64,000 nt of DNA from Paragordius varius (GCA_964247055.1 OZ176053.1:2418001-2482000); one strand, 5' to 3'; numbered from the stretch's first letter, positions 25,164 through 39,158 are shown. Numbers and translations: made by a program. The notes: generated from the letters alone by a model not told the origin.

Positions 25164-25434
25164 AAAGTAAAATTGACATTATATGGATAAAAACGTAAAA
25201 ATAAAAAAAACAAATATTTTTTTCTTAACCATACTTTATAAATCCGTATTTTTTCTTATATAAATTATTTAATTACAATTGTAAGCTACATTATTGATTG
25301 TCTTCCTAATTTATATCTTAATTTCCATATCTATTAATAACAATGAGTTATATAAAAAATCAAGTTACAGCGGTCTTTTGAATAAAAAATTGTCTTTATA
25401 TATTTACTTTTTGTCCGTATAATTTCATTTACTG
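25164..25434. mobile_element. F2 MITE in the syntaxin 3' UTR region
   Basis: Begins 16 bp after the syntaxin stop: aaagtaaaattgacattata then tggataaaaacgtaaaaat; ends ttgtccgtataatttcattt-actg. AATAAA hexamers inside it (near 25200 and 25381) are the nearest polyadenylation-like signals to the stop, so the element may supply the transcript end. Confidence 0.75.
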
Positions 25435-26548
25435 TAATATTTATCTTACATCTTTCTATTTTCATTTGATGATGCATGCTTGAATTCTTATTTCTATTTT
25501 AACACACTCTACTAGAAAATAACTAACACGCATTTAACCATCATCTAACTTACTTGTCTACCTTGCTATTAATTTCCTATATAGTCTTACTACTTCTCAC
25601 TACTAACACCCTATTTCATTTGGGTATATCAAATTTTCTTTGACATGTATTTTTTTATTTGTAACAATTTCAATTATTTTTTATTGATAAGATAGATATC
25701 TTTTTTCCAGTAATAAGAATTTCCTGTCAAAATATATCAAGAGTTTCCTTAATAATTTTTTATAATTTGGGTTATTGGTCTATGATAACTTTACACGATA
25801 AACATGATTGGCTATTTAGTTTTGTCAAATATAGTTTTAATTAAAAATATTAAATATTGACAGAAAAAAATAAAGAGCCCCGTTCACTTCGAGGGAAAAG
25901 AGATCATATTTAACCAGAAGAACCAACTATTTAATGCATGTCATTCCCTAAAATATGATAACACATGATGTACATTCCTTACCCCGCTCCAAAAAAATTA
26001 TTTTGAAATATGGGATGTTTTTTACTTTCACCACAAATTATATTAATTACTCTTTCGAATCGCAAACATTGTAATATGTCAACACAAAAAGCTATATAAA
26101 CATGTTGTGTAAAAGCGATTTTTATATCATTAAACAGATATACACCAATATTTTCGGACTTTACTCAGATTTTATTACTCTAAATATAAGAATAATGCCA
26201 TTTATGAACGTAAAAACTGTATTAAATATTTTTTTCAAATTTATGCAATAAAATTACTTTTTATTGATCATTTCGCGGATATCTATATTACTATATACAT
26301 ATATCATTTATTTTCCCTTAGTATTGTATGTATGCCTATGTAAAAAATTTATTTAGCTTTTTAAATAGTTTAAACGCATGTCAAATAGCGCCATAATCAA
26401 CCAATTAATTATATAATGTATGTATGTATGACAAACTAATTAACAACTCAATCCAATCTCATTACTTAATCTTTTATTTTTGGATTTTTTTTAAAAAAAA
26501 AAATTTCTGTACATATCTAAAGCAGCAATTTATGCCTTTACGCATATA

Positions 26549-26585
<37 letters not shown>

Positions 26586-27267
26586 TCATTGTAAAATTGT
26601 GCCCACATTTTTTTGTATGAGTGCTAAAATTAAATTTATTTTTGAATTATTGAAACGGCTATTCAAGCATACGTTCAGCTTCGCTATAGTTATGTGATTT
26701 ATTTGTTTCAATACACCTACACCTCTAAATGAAAAAAAATAATTCTCAAGTGTTTATTTTCTACTGCCCTTATGGAAAAGCATAATACACATATTCCCTC
26801 TGAAATCTTCATATAAATTAACACACACTTTTACAAATCTAAGAAAAATGGGTGATTTGAATAAATATACAACAATAACAAGCAAGATTTGGCTATAAAG
26901 TTACCTTCTCCAATTCAAAACCATAACTTGTAATGTAATTATTATTATTATACGATGTTTCACTTTTGATTATTGTACCCAAATAGAAATGTATATATAA
27001 TATATAATTAAATTTATTTGTAATACTTTCCATATCATCTAATTAATGCCAATATTCTTACAAATAAATAAAAATATGATAAAAAATTTGTTTATAAATT
27101 TATATAAAAATTTTATGGACTATTGTAAATTTGACTATTAGAGTTGTAAGAATATTAAAATAGATAAAATGCATAAGATTTACTGGAGTGAGTGAGACCA
27201 TGATTTTTTTTCTAAAATATGATTGATAAAAATGCTGCATAGTAAAATTACATCAAGGTTATTCAAA
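25435..27267. other. Intergenic between convergent syntaxin and MAP3K4
   Basis: No exon recognised. It holds a short tatg repeat near 26417 and a TA run at 26542-26585. Confidence 0.5.
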
Positions 27268-30200
27268 TCATAATTTGCCGCCTTTGGTAAAAGGATGTTC
27301 CAGTAATTGGCCCGCTGTCCAACGCTCTTTGGGATTAATTTTGAAACAAACATCCAAGAAATCATTTATTTCATCATTTTGATATTCTCGGTTAGTATTT
27401 GACGACGTAACTAAAGAGGTAGGTAATGAAGTTTTAATGCAGGGCCTTGCACCTGATCCCACTTTAAACATGATTTGAAACATATTTTCACATTCATGCC
27501 ATGGTGCTTTCCCTAAAATTTTATTTTTACATATCAATGTTGAAAATTATTACAGTAAAAATTAAAATTATACGGATAAAACGTAAAAATATAAAGTCAA
27601 ATTTTTTCACAAGAATTTATATTTTCTGAAATAATTTATCTTATTAAAAACATTTCATAACAATTGTATAACATGCAAATGATTTTTTTTACTTTGGAGT
27701 TTAAAAATGATTTACGTTTAAAAAATTAAGATTAAAAAGGTTTGGTTGTCTTTTTAGAAAAAAATATTTGTCTTTATATGTCCGCATATTTTTACGTATC
27801 AATGTTGAGAATTATGTGAGAATTTAAATGAGAAACAAAAAATATTAAACAAATAAGCATCCCAACTTTCTAATTATTTTTGCACAGATAAAACATATAA
27901 CTAATCCTAATTAATTTTTCATCACAACTAAAATTACGCTATTGAAAGTATATCTGTATGTATTACACAATTTTTTTAAAAAAATTTAACCGTTTCTTAC
28001 CTATTCAACCGTAGTTTACAATTATTTTAGCAAATAAATTGCAAGATGGTCTAAAGTTGGATTATTCACCTTTTTCGCTTTTCTTATAGCCCAATATATT
28101 TGCTCTTTACTCTGTCTATATGAATTGGTAATATCTAATGAAAAACTAGCATTTTACATATTCATACTGTAAAATTCAAAGACAAATATTTTTTACAAAG
28201 ACAGTCATGCCCACTTAAACTTTCATGAATTAAAATTTAGAAATCAAACCATAAGTATTTAAAACAAAACTGGCAGGCAATCTTTGAAAATATATTAGTT
28301 TTAAAATAAAATTAGGAAAAAAAGAGAAACAATTTACCTGTAACCATTTGAAAGACAACACAACCCAAACTCCAAATATCAACGGCAGCAGATACTGTTT
28401 CTAATTTATTGGCTCGATTTATCACTTCAGGAGCCATGAATGCCGGGGTTCCCACCAAACAAAATAATTCATCGGAATCTTTTATAATATATATAAATAT
28501 ATATGTAATTTGAAATCTAAAAGACAAATAATTTTTTTCATAAATTTAAATAATGACTAGTCAGTCAGATTAAGAAAAGATTAGAAAAATTGATGTACCG
28601 CCATTAAATTGCAAATTCCCACCCACACAAATGATGGATGAAAAAAGCAATTAAATATTTAAAAACCTTATTTTTTTAAAAAAACCCTATTTTTTCATAA
28701 TTTCGAGTTGCAAAAATAAACAGTAGTCTTGAATTCAAGACGCTATTTATAAATCATAATGAAGGTTTGGAAAATTATAATTTTATCGATATTTTTTTAT
28801 TTTATAAGTTTTACCCCTATAATATTAATTTTAAATGTCTATAATGTTCGGTATAATTTATGTATTTACTTGTAGGCTGCTTTTGACAATTCAACGAATT
28901 ATTAAGGGATCGAAGTTTTTCTGCGCAACCAAAATCACCAAGTTTAAGGGAAGGTTCATACTTTTCATCATTGTAAAGAGCATTTGAATCTGTTAAATAT
29001 TTGTAAATAAATTATAAAAAACTAAAATAATAATATTTTCCTTTTAATATTTAAGTTCGACAATAAATAAATTTACAGTAAACGGACAAAACGTAAAGAC
29101 AAATATTTTTATTTAAAAGACAACCATACTTTTTTTAAATTTAATTTATACAAATATTACTAATTATTTTGGGTTACAAAATAGGGATTAGATTTATAAA
29201 TTTCAATTTTATCATTTAAAAATGTAGTCAAGTAGTTTATGTAGGAAAACATAAGATTATAGGGTTGTCTTTTAAAAAAGATTTAATTTTATTTTTTTAA
29301 GTTTTGTCCGTATAATCTTAATTTTTAAAATGCATGAATTTTCGATCACTACAAATAATCTTTGTCATCAAATATAAACTTAAAATATAATACTAAATTA
29401 TTTCATATTTTAGTCTCCTTTTTAGTTTTATATATACTTTAAAGCATAATTTTAAGATAATGTTGTTAGTTACCATAATTATTTCGGGTGTTTAAATAAT
29501 CACAAGTTTGTGTCATATAAATGTTGGCACCCTTGATATCTCTATGAACGATACCCATGCTATGGAGATGATTAAGGGCTAATAAAAGTTCCCACGTATA
29601 ACGTCTAACCAAATATTCATTTAGCCCCGAACAAGTGGTTAAAGAGTTTTCTAAAGATAAATTTTTGGAAACAAAAAAAGATATTTTTAAAGTTATAAAA
29701 TGATATTATAAAGATATTTAATTTAACCGAAAATTGAAATGAACACTTAAATTATTTTTAATAAAGTTTATAAGTTATTATTATTATTATACCATAGGCA
29801 ATATTTTAAACAATATAAAAAGTTGTAAAATATGTAAAAATTTCCATAAATACCAATTAAATTATTGATGAAAATTTACACAATATCCATTGGCCCAAAT
29901 ATTGATTTAAATTTAAATAATAAACAAAAATTATATTTTCAACCAATTTTTGTCAGCGTACGTAAATATAACATGTATACCTATATAATAACCTATCTTT
30001 ATTAGAAGCTGTTTAATATCAAATTGAAAGAAATAAGGTAAAATGTGTCTTTTTATCTTAAAAAATTTACCATTAAATGCATTGCGTGCTTGCTGTTCAA
30101 GGGTCCATCCACTACAATATTCCATAAAAATGAATAATTCAAAACGATGGACCTGAACCCCGTAATAACGAACCATATTGGGGTGTCGAATGCTTTCAAA

Positions 30201-30944
30201 CATCCTAATCTCATCAATCACGTCTTGAATCATCTGGAATAAAAAAACGGCATATATGTAATTTTTATAAGATGGCCCGAAATAGTTTTATATTTATAAA
30301 GGGCCATAATTATATATTGTAAGCTAATTTATTTGTTCGAAATGTAATAATCATTAATTTTAATGATACAGTAACGTTTGTTTAAATAAAAGGTTGGTTC
30401 AAAATCAACCATACGAAAGTAATGTTAGGGCAAAGGAGAAATATGTTTTATATTTCCAATTATTTGCTGATTTTTTACCATACACTACTGTATCATCCAT
30501 TCGATTCTACCAACTTTAGATTTATTGCCATAAAGTTCTTTTTAACATTGTTGAAAACTATACAACTGATAAAAATATCATATCCTACCCATTGAATTTT
30601 TATAAAATACAATAATAGCTTAATTTATTAAAATGGCTGTATGTGCCTGTTTACCAATTTCGAAAAAAATACAATGTATGAGGCTTAATCGACATTGTTT
30701 GATTTGGGTCCATTCGTCAGTTATTATATGGATTCTTTCATGTGAGAATTAATTGCCTGGCGATTACGATAAAAATATATACCAGTATATATACAGATTT
30801 TTATTTTAATATCAAACCTTGGCTTAAGATTCGAATGCTATAAAATTTTCGCAAATGCGGACGGATATGTTATGTGGACGTGATTTTTAAAACAAATCTC
30901 TAAAAAGAACCCTGATTTAACTAGTGATTCAAATTCAAATTCAA

Positions 30945-31008
<64 letters not shown>

Positions 31009-34000
31009 GCAGTATGTATACCATTTACAGTTTAAATTCACCCTTAAACAATTTAACACCCTTGAACATTTCAAAGTCACCCTTGAAAACAATTCAAATT
31101 TACCCTAAAAATTATGTATTTTTTAAGATTGAAAATTATCTATTTTTTTCTATATTTTAAAAAAAATAAATTATGTTTAAAATTAATATAATATTGAAAA
31201 AATAATTAACTATGCTATAAGATTATATTTCTTTTTAAGGATGATTATATTAGTTCGAAAAGACATAATTTATTGGGGTGAATTTGAATTGTAAATGGTA
31301 TATTAATGGTTGATTATTTGTAAACTGTTGCCTATATGTTTTTATTACAAGAGAAAGAGGAGTAATTTAATCTTACACAACTCAAAGCTTATCATTTTTT
31401 TATTGACCCCAATAAAGTCTTATTATATCTGGCCAGCCTATTCTTATCATAATAATTATCACCCAATCTAACGCTTTCAGTGTACTATAATTACCCACCT
31501 TTGTATGGTAATATAATTTGATTGTTGTTAAGAAATGATTGATACTTTACCAATACTTTATGAATAATATAATTTGATTACTGTAAATTAATGTTTGATT
31601 GTCATTACATAACTTTGTATGGTTAATATAATTTAATTGTTGGTAAGAAATGATTAATTTAAATAAGGTGAAAATCGCATTAAAAAGTATATACATTAAA
31701 ATGGTGTTCTTTAACACTGGGATGTAGGGTGATTTCTTTCATAGCCATAAGTTCACCCGTGTCCATATTTATAGCCGTATACACTTTCCCAGTTTGACCC
31801 TGACCAATTTTCATGCCACGTTGCCAACGGAATTTGGAAGCTCGCCTGCTATATTCATAATGATAACCATTCAACCACCAATCATCATTATTGCTGCTGC
31901 TCAACATATTGGTGAATGAATCTTTTTCACGTGGTTCCTCCACGACAACACGGCCAATTACACCGTCTTGCGCTAATTTAGTTTGTCGTATTTGATCAAT
32001 CTGACTAGTTTTTTGACAAATCTAAACAATGTTTTTCACATATTTTGGTATATTATTCAGATGACATATGTGTGATAATAAATGTTTATATATAAATTGT
32101 TTACAAAACTCCTAAAAAATAAATTATGCCAATTTTTACAAAAAAAATTACCTTAAAATGTTTGAATTCGACAATAGTTTCATCATCTATATCCTCGTTC
32201 CCATTACTATTAACCATTGATGGATCAATCGATATGGCATTACTAAATAATCGAGATGGTGCCTTATCAATATCAGTTGCGTAATTATTATTTTGTTGTA
32301 CATCCGTTTTTTCGACTAAGCTTGGGTGCATTTTAGCAGGCCAAGACATATTTCTCCGTAACAGATGGGGTGGGGTATTGTCTAACCCCTCAGAGGTAAT
32401 CCCGATTTTATCTTGGCTTGTATGGTCTGTCAAAAATTCACAATGTTCCGATCCCGATAAACTATAATAACTTTGTTCCATGACATTACTTCCATGGTTG
32501 AAGGAATGCGTTGAAGAATTTTCATTGTTGTCCGTAGTTTTAATGGCATAAGGATTATGATGAGATGTATTATCATCTTGACTACGTGCATTTGATAAAT
32601 GCTGAAGAGCAGTTCCAACCACCTCTAAAATTTCACGCCTTTCATACGAGTCGCGAATAACTTTAAAGATCTCTGGATGCGACGCGAATTTTAGGTATGC
32701 AATACCTTGATGCGCCCATCTTGAAGTTCTGTGACCCGGTTCTCGATACGTCTAAAAAATAGTTTGTTATTAAATCATAATAAAAAATATTTTAGCTTCC
32801 GAAACTACAAACTTGGTCATATTTATAGATATCCTTATAAGGCGCAAAGACAAGGGTGTATAGAATGGATTAGAGTTAATATATTGAAACCGATTAAAAA
32901 GTATTTATAATCGTGGCGTGTGCTGTTTTATAACAATATCCCACGATAATTTGAAAGCAATTCAATCGGAAAAAGGTTTGCCAATGCCATGTTTTAGCAA
33001 TAAATTTAATATCAATAAAAATTTATGTGGAAAAAAAGGTTTAAACATTCGTATGACTCCAAAAAAATATGTCGAAAGTTGTTTTGTAATAAACCCATAA
33101 TCAATTAACATCCCAAAGTAAATTTTTAAAAAATTAAAAGTATACAAATCAAACGGTTTTTAAATAATAAAATCGCAAATGTAAGCTTATAGAGAAAAAA
33201 CGTAAAAAAACCGAAATATTACTTTGACATAATGGGCCCAAAGTTTAGCATATCCCAAACAATACTTCCGTAACTCACTAGTTATATCATCTTGTTTAAC
33301 TATGCTATTGTATTGGTTAGATTGATTAAATGATTGTATGCAGGGTATGAATGCTTTAATACTGTCTCTATGTGCATCGAAACCAAGGCTAAATATTTGT
33401 TGTAAGCATAAAGTTTGTGAAACATCCAAAGGAGATATTTCTTCTATTGCACATTGAGTAAGGTTACTTATGCAGGGAAGTAAATGACATATTATGCAAT
33501 CCTTTAGTTGTTTAAATGCTTCCTCAATGATTGGAACATTAGATGCCTGTTCATGCGAACATTGAAGTAATTGTTGAATCGGCCCAAATATTTTTTCGAC
33601 AACTCTCCTCTGCTTACCCAACAAATTTGCACTTGTGCTAATTAGAGTGATATGAGTATCAACATTTTTGGTATCGTATTCCTTTGCCCTATGCAAAGTG
33701 TTCCAGATTTCATGATTAACTTCAACGTTATATGTCGTACCCTGCCATGTATCGGCCGAAATTATAGGTGTGAAATTTATGCTTAATAGAAAACTAAATA
33801 GATCATTGAGCACATTAGTGTCAAAACAATTTTTATGCTTATTATTTTTGTTTAAAGTATTTGTATTCAATTCATTTATACGCAAGGTATCAAAATTTTG
33901 TCCACTTTGGTAGCTTAATAATTGTGCTACGAGTCTACCATTTTTAGCAATGGAATGCGGAGCAAAGATGAAACAATTACCAAGCATAGTATTGACATTT

Positions 34001-37000
34001 TCATTGCTGGAATTATCATTATTAATCTCAAAATCTGATGAATCTAAATCATGCCAGCCATCTGAAATGGGAAGTTTCAATTGACTAATGTCACTTGATT
34101 TAACTCGTTCGTTTGGGGTTGGATGCATGAGCCGACCTTTTTTACTTCCTGAACGTGTCAAAATTACATTTTTATGCCTTAATTTAACACCATCCATTCC
34201 ATATTTAATGCTAGGTTGTTTAATACCTCCTCTAAAAGAAAACATGCGTTTACTGCCTAAACCGGCCAATTTTTTATGTGGGATGTTAGCATTAGTTTTC
34301 TTATCATTCATGTTAGACGTCGTATTTATCATATTCATATTATTGTTGCGGTTTGATTTCAAGACAGAAATTTTGACCGGATTATTGAATGGATATAAAG
34401 TACGGTTTTGTGGCTGAGAATGTTTGAGCAATCGTATATTCAGTAAAACATAATTATTTTCCCTCAATATTGACAATATTTGCATCGCGTGCTGTGTTTG
34501 CACCGACGTGCTATACAGTGCAGTTATTTCAAATTGATTTATGAGATTTTTGGTGAAATGCAAAAATTTTGTAATTTGCTCCTTGTAAAAGTTAATTTTG
34601 CTTCGCATTTCTGTTGAAAGGAATAATGGGATATTGTTTAAGCCCGGGTTCTTTAATGATTTTGTATACGAAAACAGTTGAGAACATTGGTAATTGTTGA
34701 ACCCAATCAAAATTTTAATGATACGTAGTATGGGCAATTTGTTCTATAAACACATAATATATATATTTGATTGTATAAATATCTTTTGATAATATTATTT
34801 CTGATAAAAAAGGGAATTACGTAAATTATCATATAAACAGTTAATTTCCCTTTAAAACCAATCCAACTTAGCGATGATTTCCATATTTACTAAAAGTTAT
34901 AATTTCCAAGCATTGTTAAAATGAAACCGAAATAAAGTATTGTATACCGTGTCAATAGGTCCTAAATAAGGTCCAATTTTTTCAATAAAATTCCATTCTG
35001 TTTGCAAGCATTCAATTTGATCCCATAGGCCATTAGTTTGATACGATAATTCAATAGCTTGCTCCAAATATTCGACATACAGATCAAACATTAACCATAA
35101 ATCATGATTGAAATGGTTGAGTTGAAGGTTAACGCTAGTATTTTTCTCGTATATTTTCTAATATAACATGTAAAGAAAAAATAAATAGCATCGATAAATA
35201 ACTAATAGAATAGATTATGAATATCAAGAATCAAATTTTTTAGTCCCGTTTTCTGAACTAATGTCATTAATAAAATAATTTTTACCTATGGATGTGAAAT
35301 CATATAAAAAAATGTCATATTTCCGCACAAAAACCGTTAGAATTGTAATCACAATATTTTTTATTTCCAAAAAAGAGAACGATCAATTTTTGCAGGGCAC
35401 AAAGAGAAGGCGTCAGTGAAAAGTACGTACGCAGACGATTAATTTGTGGATAAGCCATTTTGATAATCTCATTCAAACAAACGATCGTTGGATTCGGTCA
35501 AAATCGTCTGCCTTTTGGATATGAGAAGAACACACCAAAACCATCAAATACATTTTATATTTATACTTAAGGGATATGGATGATTCTTTATTTGTAAAGA
35601 GTGCAATCTAAAGAAGCTTATTACCTTGATGAAGTTTGACGATACTCGGAAATGAATTTTTTTTTAATAAAAGTTGAGTCACTTGCAAAACTTCAGTTGT
35701 TTAGGGGAAAAATACCTATGCCACAGGAAAATCAAAGATAAGTACCTTTTTATACTAAATTATATTTTTAATAATCTTTTAACCATATATTCTTATAAAA
35801 ATTTTATTTGGGTTATCGTCTGCTCGGATAAATTATTATTGTTTTTTGTCGTTAACGTTTCATTTAATTAAAACTACTGTCGTTTATCAACAACTCAATT
35901 ATTATCAAACCTCTGTTCCAAAAATCAAACTATAATGTCCTTTCCAAAGCGTATGTTATGTACGGTATTTTTTTTTAATTCTTTTTTATAAACAAATTAC
36001 AACTTATGGTAAAAAATTAAATCATAATAATATTTATATACATATATAAATACAAACATTTGCAATCATAAAAAGTTTACTAGAAAAAGTTATAAAAGTT
36101 TTTTCCCAATACTTATATAGTTCACGGTACTCTGACAATTGGTTCACCAATTGTACGAAGGGGTATACCCCGTGCTATTGTCATTGCCATTCAAACAAAC
36201 ACACACAAGCTTAGCCGTTACAAGGTAACGGGCTGATTTAGTAATCACGTCAAATTTTGTACCTGAAACAGAAAATTGAGGCACGTGCTTTTCTTTTTCC
36301 ATCAAAAAAAATACGTTTAGATCTATTACTAGTAGAATCATGCGAACATCGTCCATTAAAACTGTCAAATATTGTTTCAAAATATTAGTTGTAATTTCAA
36401 TATATAAGAAAATGTGTAGACAACCCAACTGCAAAAATAACAAAGTGCAAAAGTTATTGGATGATATTTCAAAATCTTTCTTGACAGAATCATTATGCGT
36501 TTATTACAAAAAATTAATCAGTAGGCGGCTATAAACAATGGGAAAGACCATTCTTAGTAAATGGGTCACACAGAATTCGAATGGTAATATCGAAAATCGC
36601 AAAGTTGCAATCCTGCTTCAACGTCAAAAGGAAAACATTTTACCGAGTTGTGAGGGGTGAAAAGATGTGATTTGTTTTGTAAATCCAAGGAAAAAAATCG
36701 TGGCTCTTGCCAAGCTCGTCCATAGACGCCAAAGCCAAATCATTGGGGCATGACCATGCTCTGTGGTAGTAGTATCAGAGCGGTATGGTAACATGAAATT
36801 TTGAAACCCGGTAAAACCGTGAATACACAACGCTAATGCCAGCCCAATGATTAATTACATTATCGAAAAAACGACCGGAAGAAGACACAGCCATATGATT
36901 TTTCTACAGACAAGCTCCGTATCAAACAGCAAAACTAGCAAAAACACCTCAAAATCTCTTCGATGAGATATTCTTGCGCACCCGCTATAACTAAAGACTG

Positions 37001-39158
37001 ATTATCACACCTTCATTATGGCACAACGCGCAAAGCAGTTTTGCAATAATTTTCCTTGGAAAATGGCATGACAAACGGGTTTTCGCAAAAATCATTGGGC
37101 GTAGATGCTGATGGCAAAATTTGAATCAATTAAATAATTGATTTCCTTAAAATTACATGAAACAGAGACCTATAACGTCACCCTATCAATTTTAAATATC
37201 TGTGCCAAAACCGTTTTACTCAACATGTTTTTTTTAAAATAAGTGAAACCATAAATAAAAGGAGGCGCTCAAAAAAATAATTCGGAATCAAAACTTAAAA
37301 CGGTTAAGTCTGATCCCTAGTGGATAGAGAGTATAATTATTAAAATCCAAATTACCAAAACAAATTCCGTGTAATAATGACGAACCAAGAGGGACGCTTT
37401 AATCACTTCCTTACATTCTTTCATGAGTTGTTTGGCACTCAATACCGATACCTTAAGAGGTTTTTGTTCAAGCCTAATCCTTAACCATTGGTGGACAATT
37501 TCAATGGGTATTCGAACGAGGAACAAATAGCAATTAACAAATGACACCAAGTTCATGGATAAAAATTCATTGCTATGGACACCGTATCGTTGGCAAACTA
37601 AATTATTGTGATGCTTTGGTGCAGTTTGGGATGAAAGAGTGGTTGTTTCACTTTGACAACCATACTTAACATCTAGCATGGGTATAAAAGCATGGATAGA
37701 GGGGAAAATACAAGTTTTTTGGGAGTTGCTTTCCTCAAGATAACTTTCATCAAGAGTTAGTGAACCAAGTTCCATGGAAGGGAGACATTGTGATTGTTTT
37801 GATCCACCAACAGAATTTGAGCAATAAAGATTGGAGGAAGGCGTTAGTGCAGAGGCAAGTTTCCTCAAAGGTAAATGCAATAAATTAATGAGTTGAAAAA
37901 TTAGTTTTGCCAGTGTACCATCCCTAATGGCATTTTCAACGTAGGCCTTAAATAGGGTTTCGGACAAGGGGCGGTCAGATGTAAAATGGGCCGTATTAAA
38001 ATCAACATTTTGATCCCCGACATATGGGGAATCAAAGAGAGTGTTAAGATATGGCCAAACTTTTGGATTGGATATTTGAAAAATTTGACCTAAAGCATTT
38101 AGCTTATATGCAATTATTCTATTCAAATTAACCCAAAGATTAAGAGTTTTTAGGCGAACGACAAATTTTTTGCTCTTGTATTTTGGGAAACGTGGTGAAA
38201 TCCATTTATTATGTGGAAACAATGATTCAAATTTATAGATCGCTTCCAAAAATTCCAAAATTTTGACCTTATTCGAATGAATAGCTAAAAGATCAATGTG
38301 AATGGTTTGAAGGATATTATGGAAACTTAAATCGAACATTTGGCTTCCTGGCATATGATGGAGACTATTAAAATCACACATTGGGCTCAATCGCAAATTA
38401 CAACATTGGATAATTATGGAAGAAAATTTAACTCTCAGCTGGCAGACATAATGATCCATTTGTGTTAAGGATCGGTCAAAAAACCATGCTTGTAATTCTA
38501 ACCATATAATGTCCCAAACTTTATTTTTCCATGACTGTATGGCGATTGTTTGATTAGATACAGTAAAAGATTTGTTTGTTTTAACGGAATCAATAGAATT
38601 AATTAATTCTTTTAAAGAATTGTCTGGATCAGAATGTTGAATTAAGTGTTGTGAATCTTTAGGTTTGTATTTTGTAAATCGATTTTTCTCAACATGTGGG
38701 CGTCGTCTTAATGCTGATTGCCTTTCTTTGTCAAATATGTTTCCGCAAACTTCTTGTTTGCAAACGAATTTGGGAATTATGGGTGGCTCATAATGGTTGA
38801 TTGGTACACTATCTAAACTTAAAAATGGTTTTTTATAAGTAATATAGCAATCTGGCCAAATCAAATCAATATCGTTTTCAAAATGTTTATCATCGTCTAC
38901 GTAAAGTTTTAAGGTGGGCTTGCGTTTCTTCAATTTTTTATGCTTTGGGATTATGTTAAACGGCTCGTCTTTGCCAAATTCATCTAAAAGTGGTTTATAA
39001 GATATGATTTGTGGATTAATTTCGGTTTCAAAAATTTTATCAACCAACTTATTAGCAATTGTAGATGAATATATTGAAGCATTTTCAAAGAAAAGATTTA
39101 AATCGGTCGATGACCAATTTACTAAATTTTCACAAAATTTCGCAAGCTGTGTATTCAT
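27268..39158 (-). CDS. MAP3K4: MAP3K4 / MEKK4 (MTK1-like) mitogen-activated kinase kinase kinase
   Basis: Serine/threonine kinase at the top of the stress p38/JNK cascades. Exons 5' to 3': 39158-37356, 35157-34948, 34743-33223, 32751-32152, 32021-31695, 30233-30071, 29650-29474, 28989-28870, 28478-28338, 27512-27268. All junctions are GT-AG and every phase fits, giving about 1768 residues (human is about 1600). The ATG at 39158 has an in-frame TAA about 20 nt upstream; a cacag acceptor at 39147 is an alternative. N-terminal region landmarks: IIWLELQAW, WLRIRLEQKPLKVSVLS, KQLMKECKEVIKASLLV, YVEYLEQ..LQTEWNFIEKIG, HRTSRWAHQGIAYL. Kinase domain: FRWQRGMKIGQGQTGKVY, MAMKE (lysine), RHPNMVRYYGV, IFMEYC, HRDIKGANI, KLGDFGCAE, GTPAFMAPEV, DIWSLGCVVFQMVTG, ERWTAGQLLEHPF. 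All catalytic residues are present, so it looks active. Confidence 0.95.
27553..27800. mobile_element. F2 MITE in last MAP3K4 intron
   Basis: CAGTAAAAATTAAAATTATA then cggataaaacgtaaaaat at the left; aggtttggttgtctttttag and tttgtctttatatgtccgca at the right. The right tip is rearranged. Confidence 0.75.
29076..29328. mobile_element. F2 MITE in MAP3K4 kinase-domain intron
   Basis: CAGTAAACGGACAAAACGTA at the left (the usual aaattaaaattat is missing); ttgtcttttaaaaaagat and aagttttgtccgtataatct at the right. Confidence 0.75.
30366..30494. mobile_element. Possible F3-like remnant in MAP3K4 intron
   Basis: ta-cagtaacgttt at the left and ccatacactactgta at the right recall the inner part of F3 arms, but the arms no longer pair. 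Confidence 0.3.
30945..31006. repeat. (TA)n microsatellite
   Basis: About 30 TA units directly left of an F1 element. Overlapping ORFs of 84 and 78 codons (YIYIYI) come only from this run. Confidence 0.95.
31018..31301. mobile_element. F1 MITE with multi-unit left TIR
   Basis: taccatttacagtttaaatt, then units cacccttaaacaatttaaca, cccttgaacatttcaaagtc and further. The right TIR is a single ggggtgaatttgaattgtaa-atggta. Arms therefore differ in unit number. Confidence 0.8.
36135..36234. repeat. Cluster of three short palindromes
   Basis: acaattggt-tc-accaattgt at 36135-36154 (9-bp arms, 2-nt loop), ggggtatacccc at 36160-36171 (perfect), and agccgttac-aa-ggtaacgggct at 36213-36234 (one bulged base). 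Repeated at 61322-61421. Confidence 0.75.
36430..37110 (+). mobile_element. mariner-family transposase fossil
   Basis: Reading the plus strand across shifting frames gives the mariner order: MGKTILSKWVTQN and ENRKVAILLQRQKEN (end of the HTH region, like LGKWVPHEL..RR..LLxRxK), CFVNPRKK (like the ..NPKRK region after GDEKW), KPGKTVNTQR (like KPGETVNTxRY) at about 36805-36834, and QAPYQTAKLAKT (like HDNAPxHTAKxxK) at about 36911-36946. Several frameshifts and stops are visible, and at least the first acidic catalytic site is not preserved as GDEKW. No clear terminal repeats found. Confidence 0.75.

Larger units (their letters stand above)
35158..37355 (-). other. Large MAP3K4 intron with palindrome cluster and mariner fossil
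   Basis: Intron between exons 39158-37356 and 35157-34948. Phase 0 joins FVL to KIYEKNTSV without any intervening exon, so open frames inside (for example minus 36144-36443 and 36624-36830) are not MAP3K4 coding. The whole intron recurs at 60345-62542. Confidence 0.75.

Noticed and set aside
30838-31160. Two overlapping ORFs rich in Tyr-Ile on opposite strands
   Set aside because: They are translation of a TA microsatellite plus an F1 terminal repeat.
34897-34947. Extension of the MAP3K4 exon to the ORF stop at 34897
   Set aside because: A gtatac donor at 34947 gives the correct phase to the next exon; the extra VYNTLF..WKL tail is intronic.
36144-36830. Minus-strand ORFs of 99 and 68 codons in the MAP3K4 intron as extra MAP3K4 exons
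   Set aside because: The flanking exons join in phase and match the known order of MAP3K4 without them. The plus strand here reads as mariner transposase.
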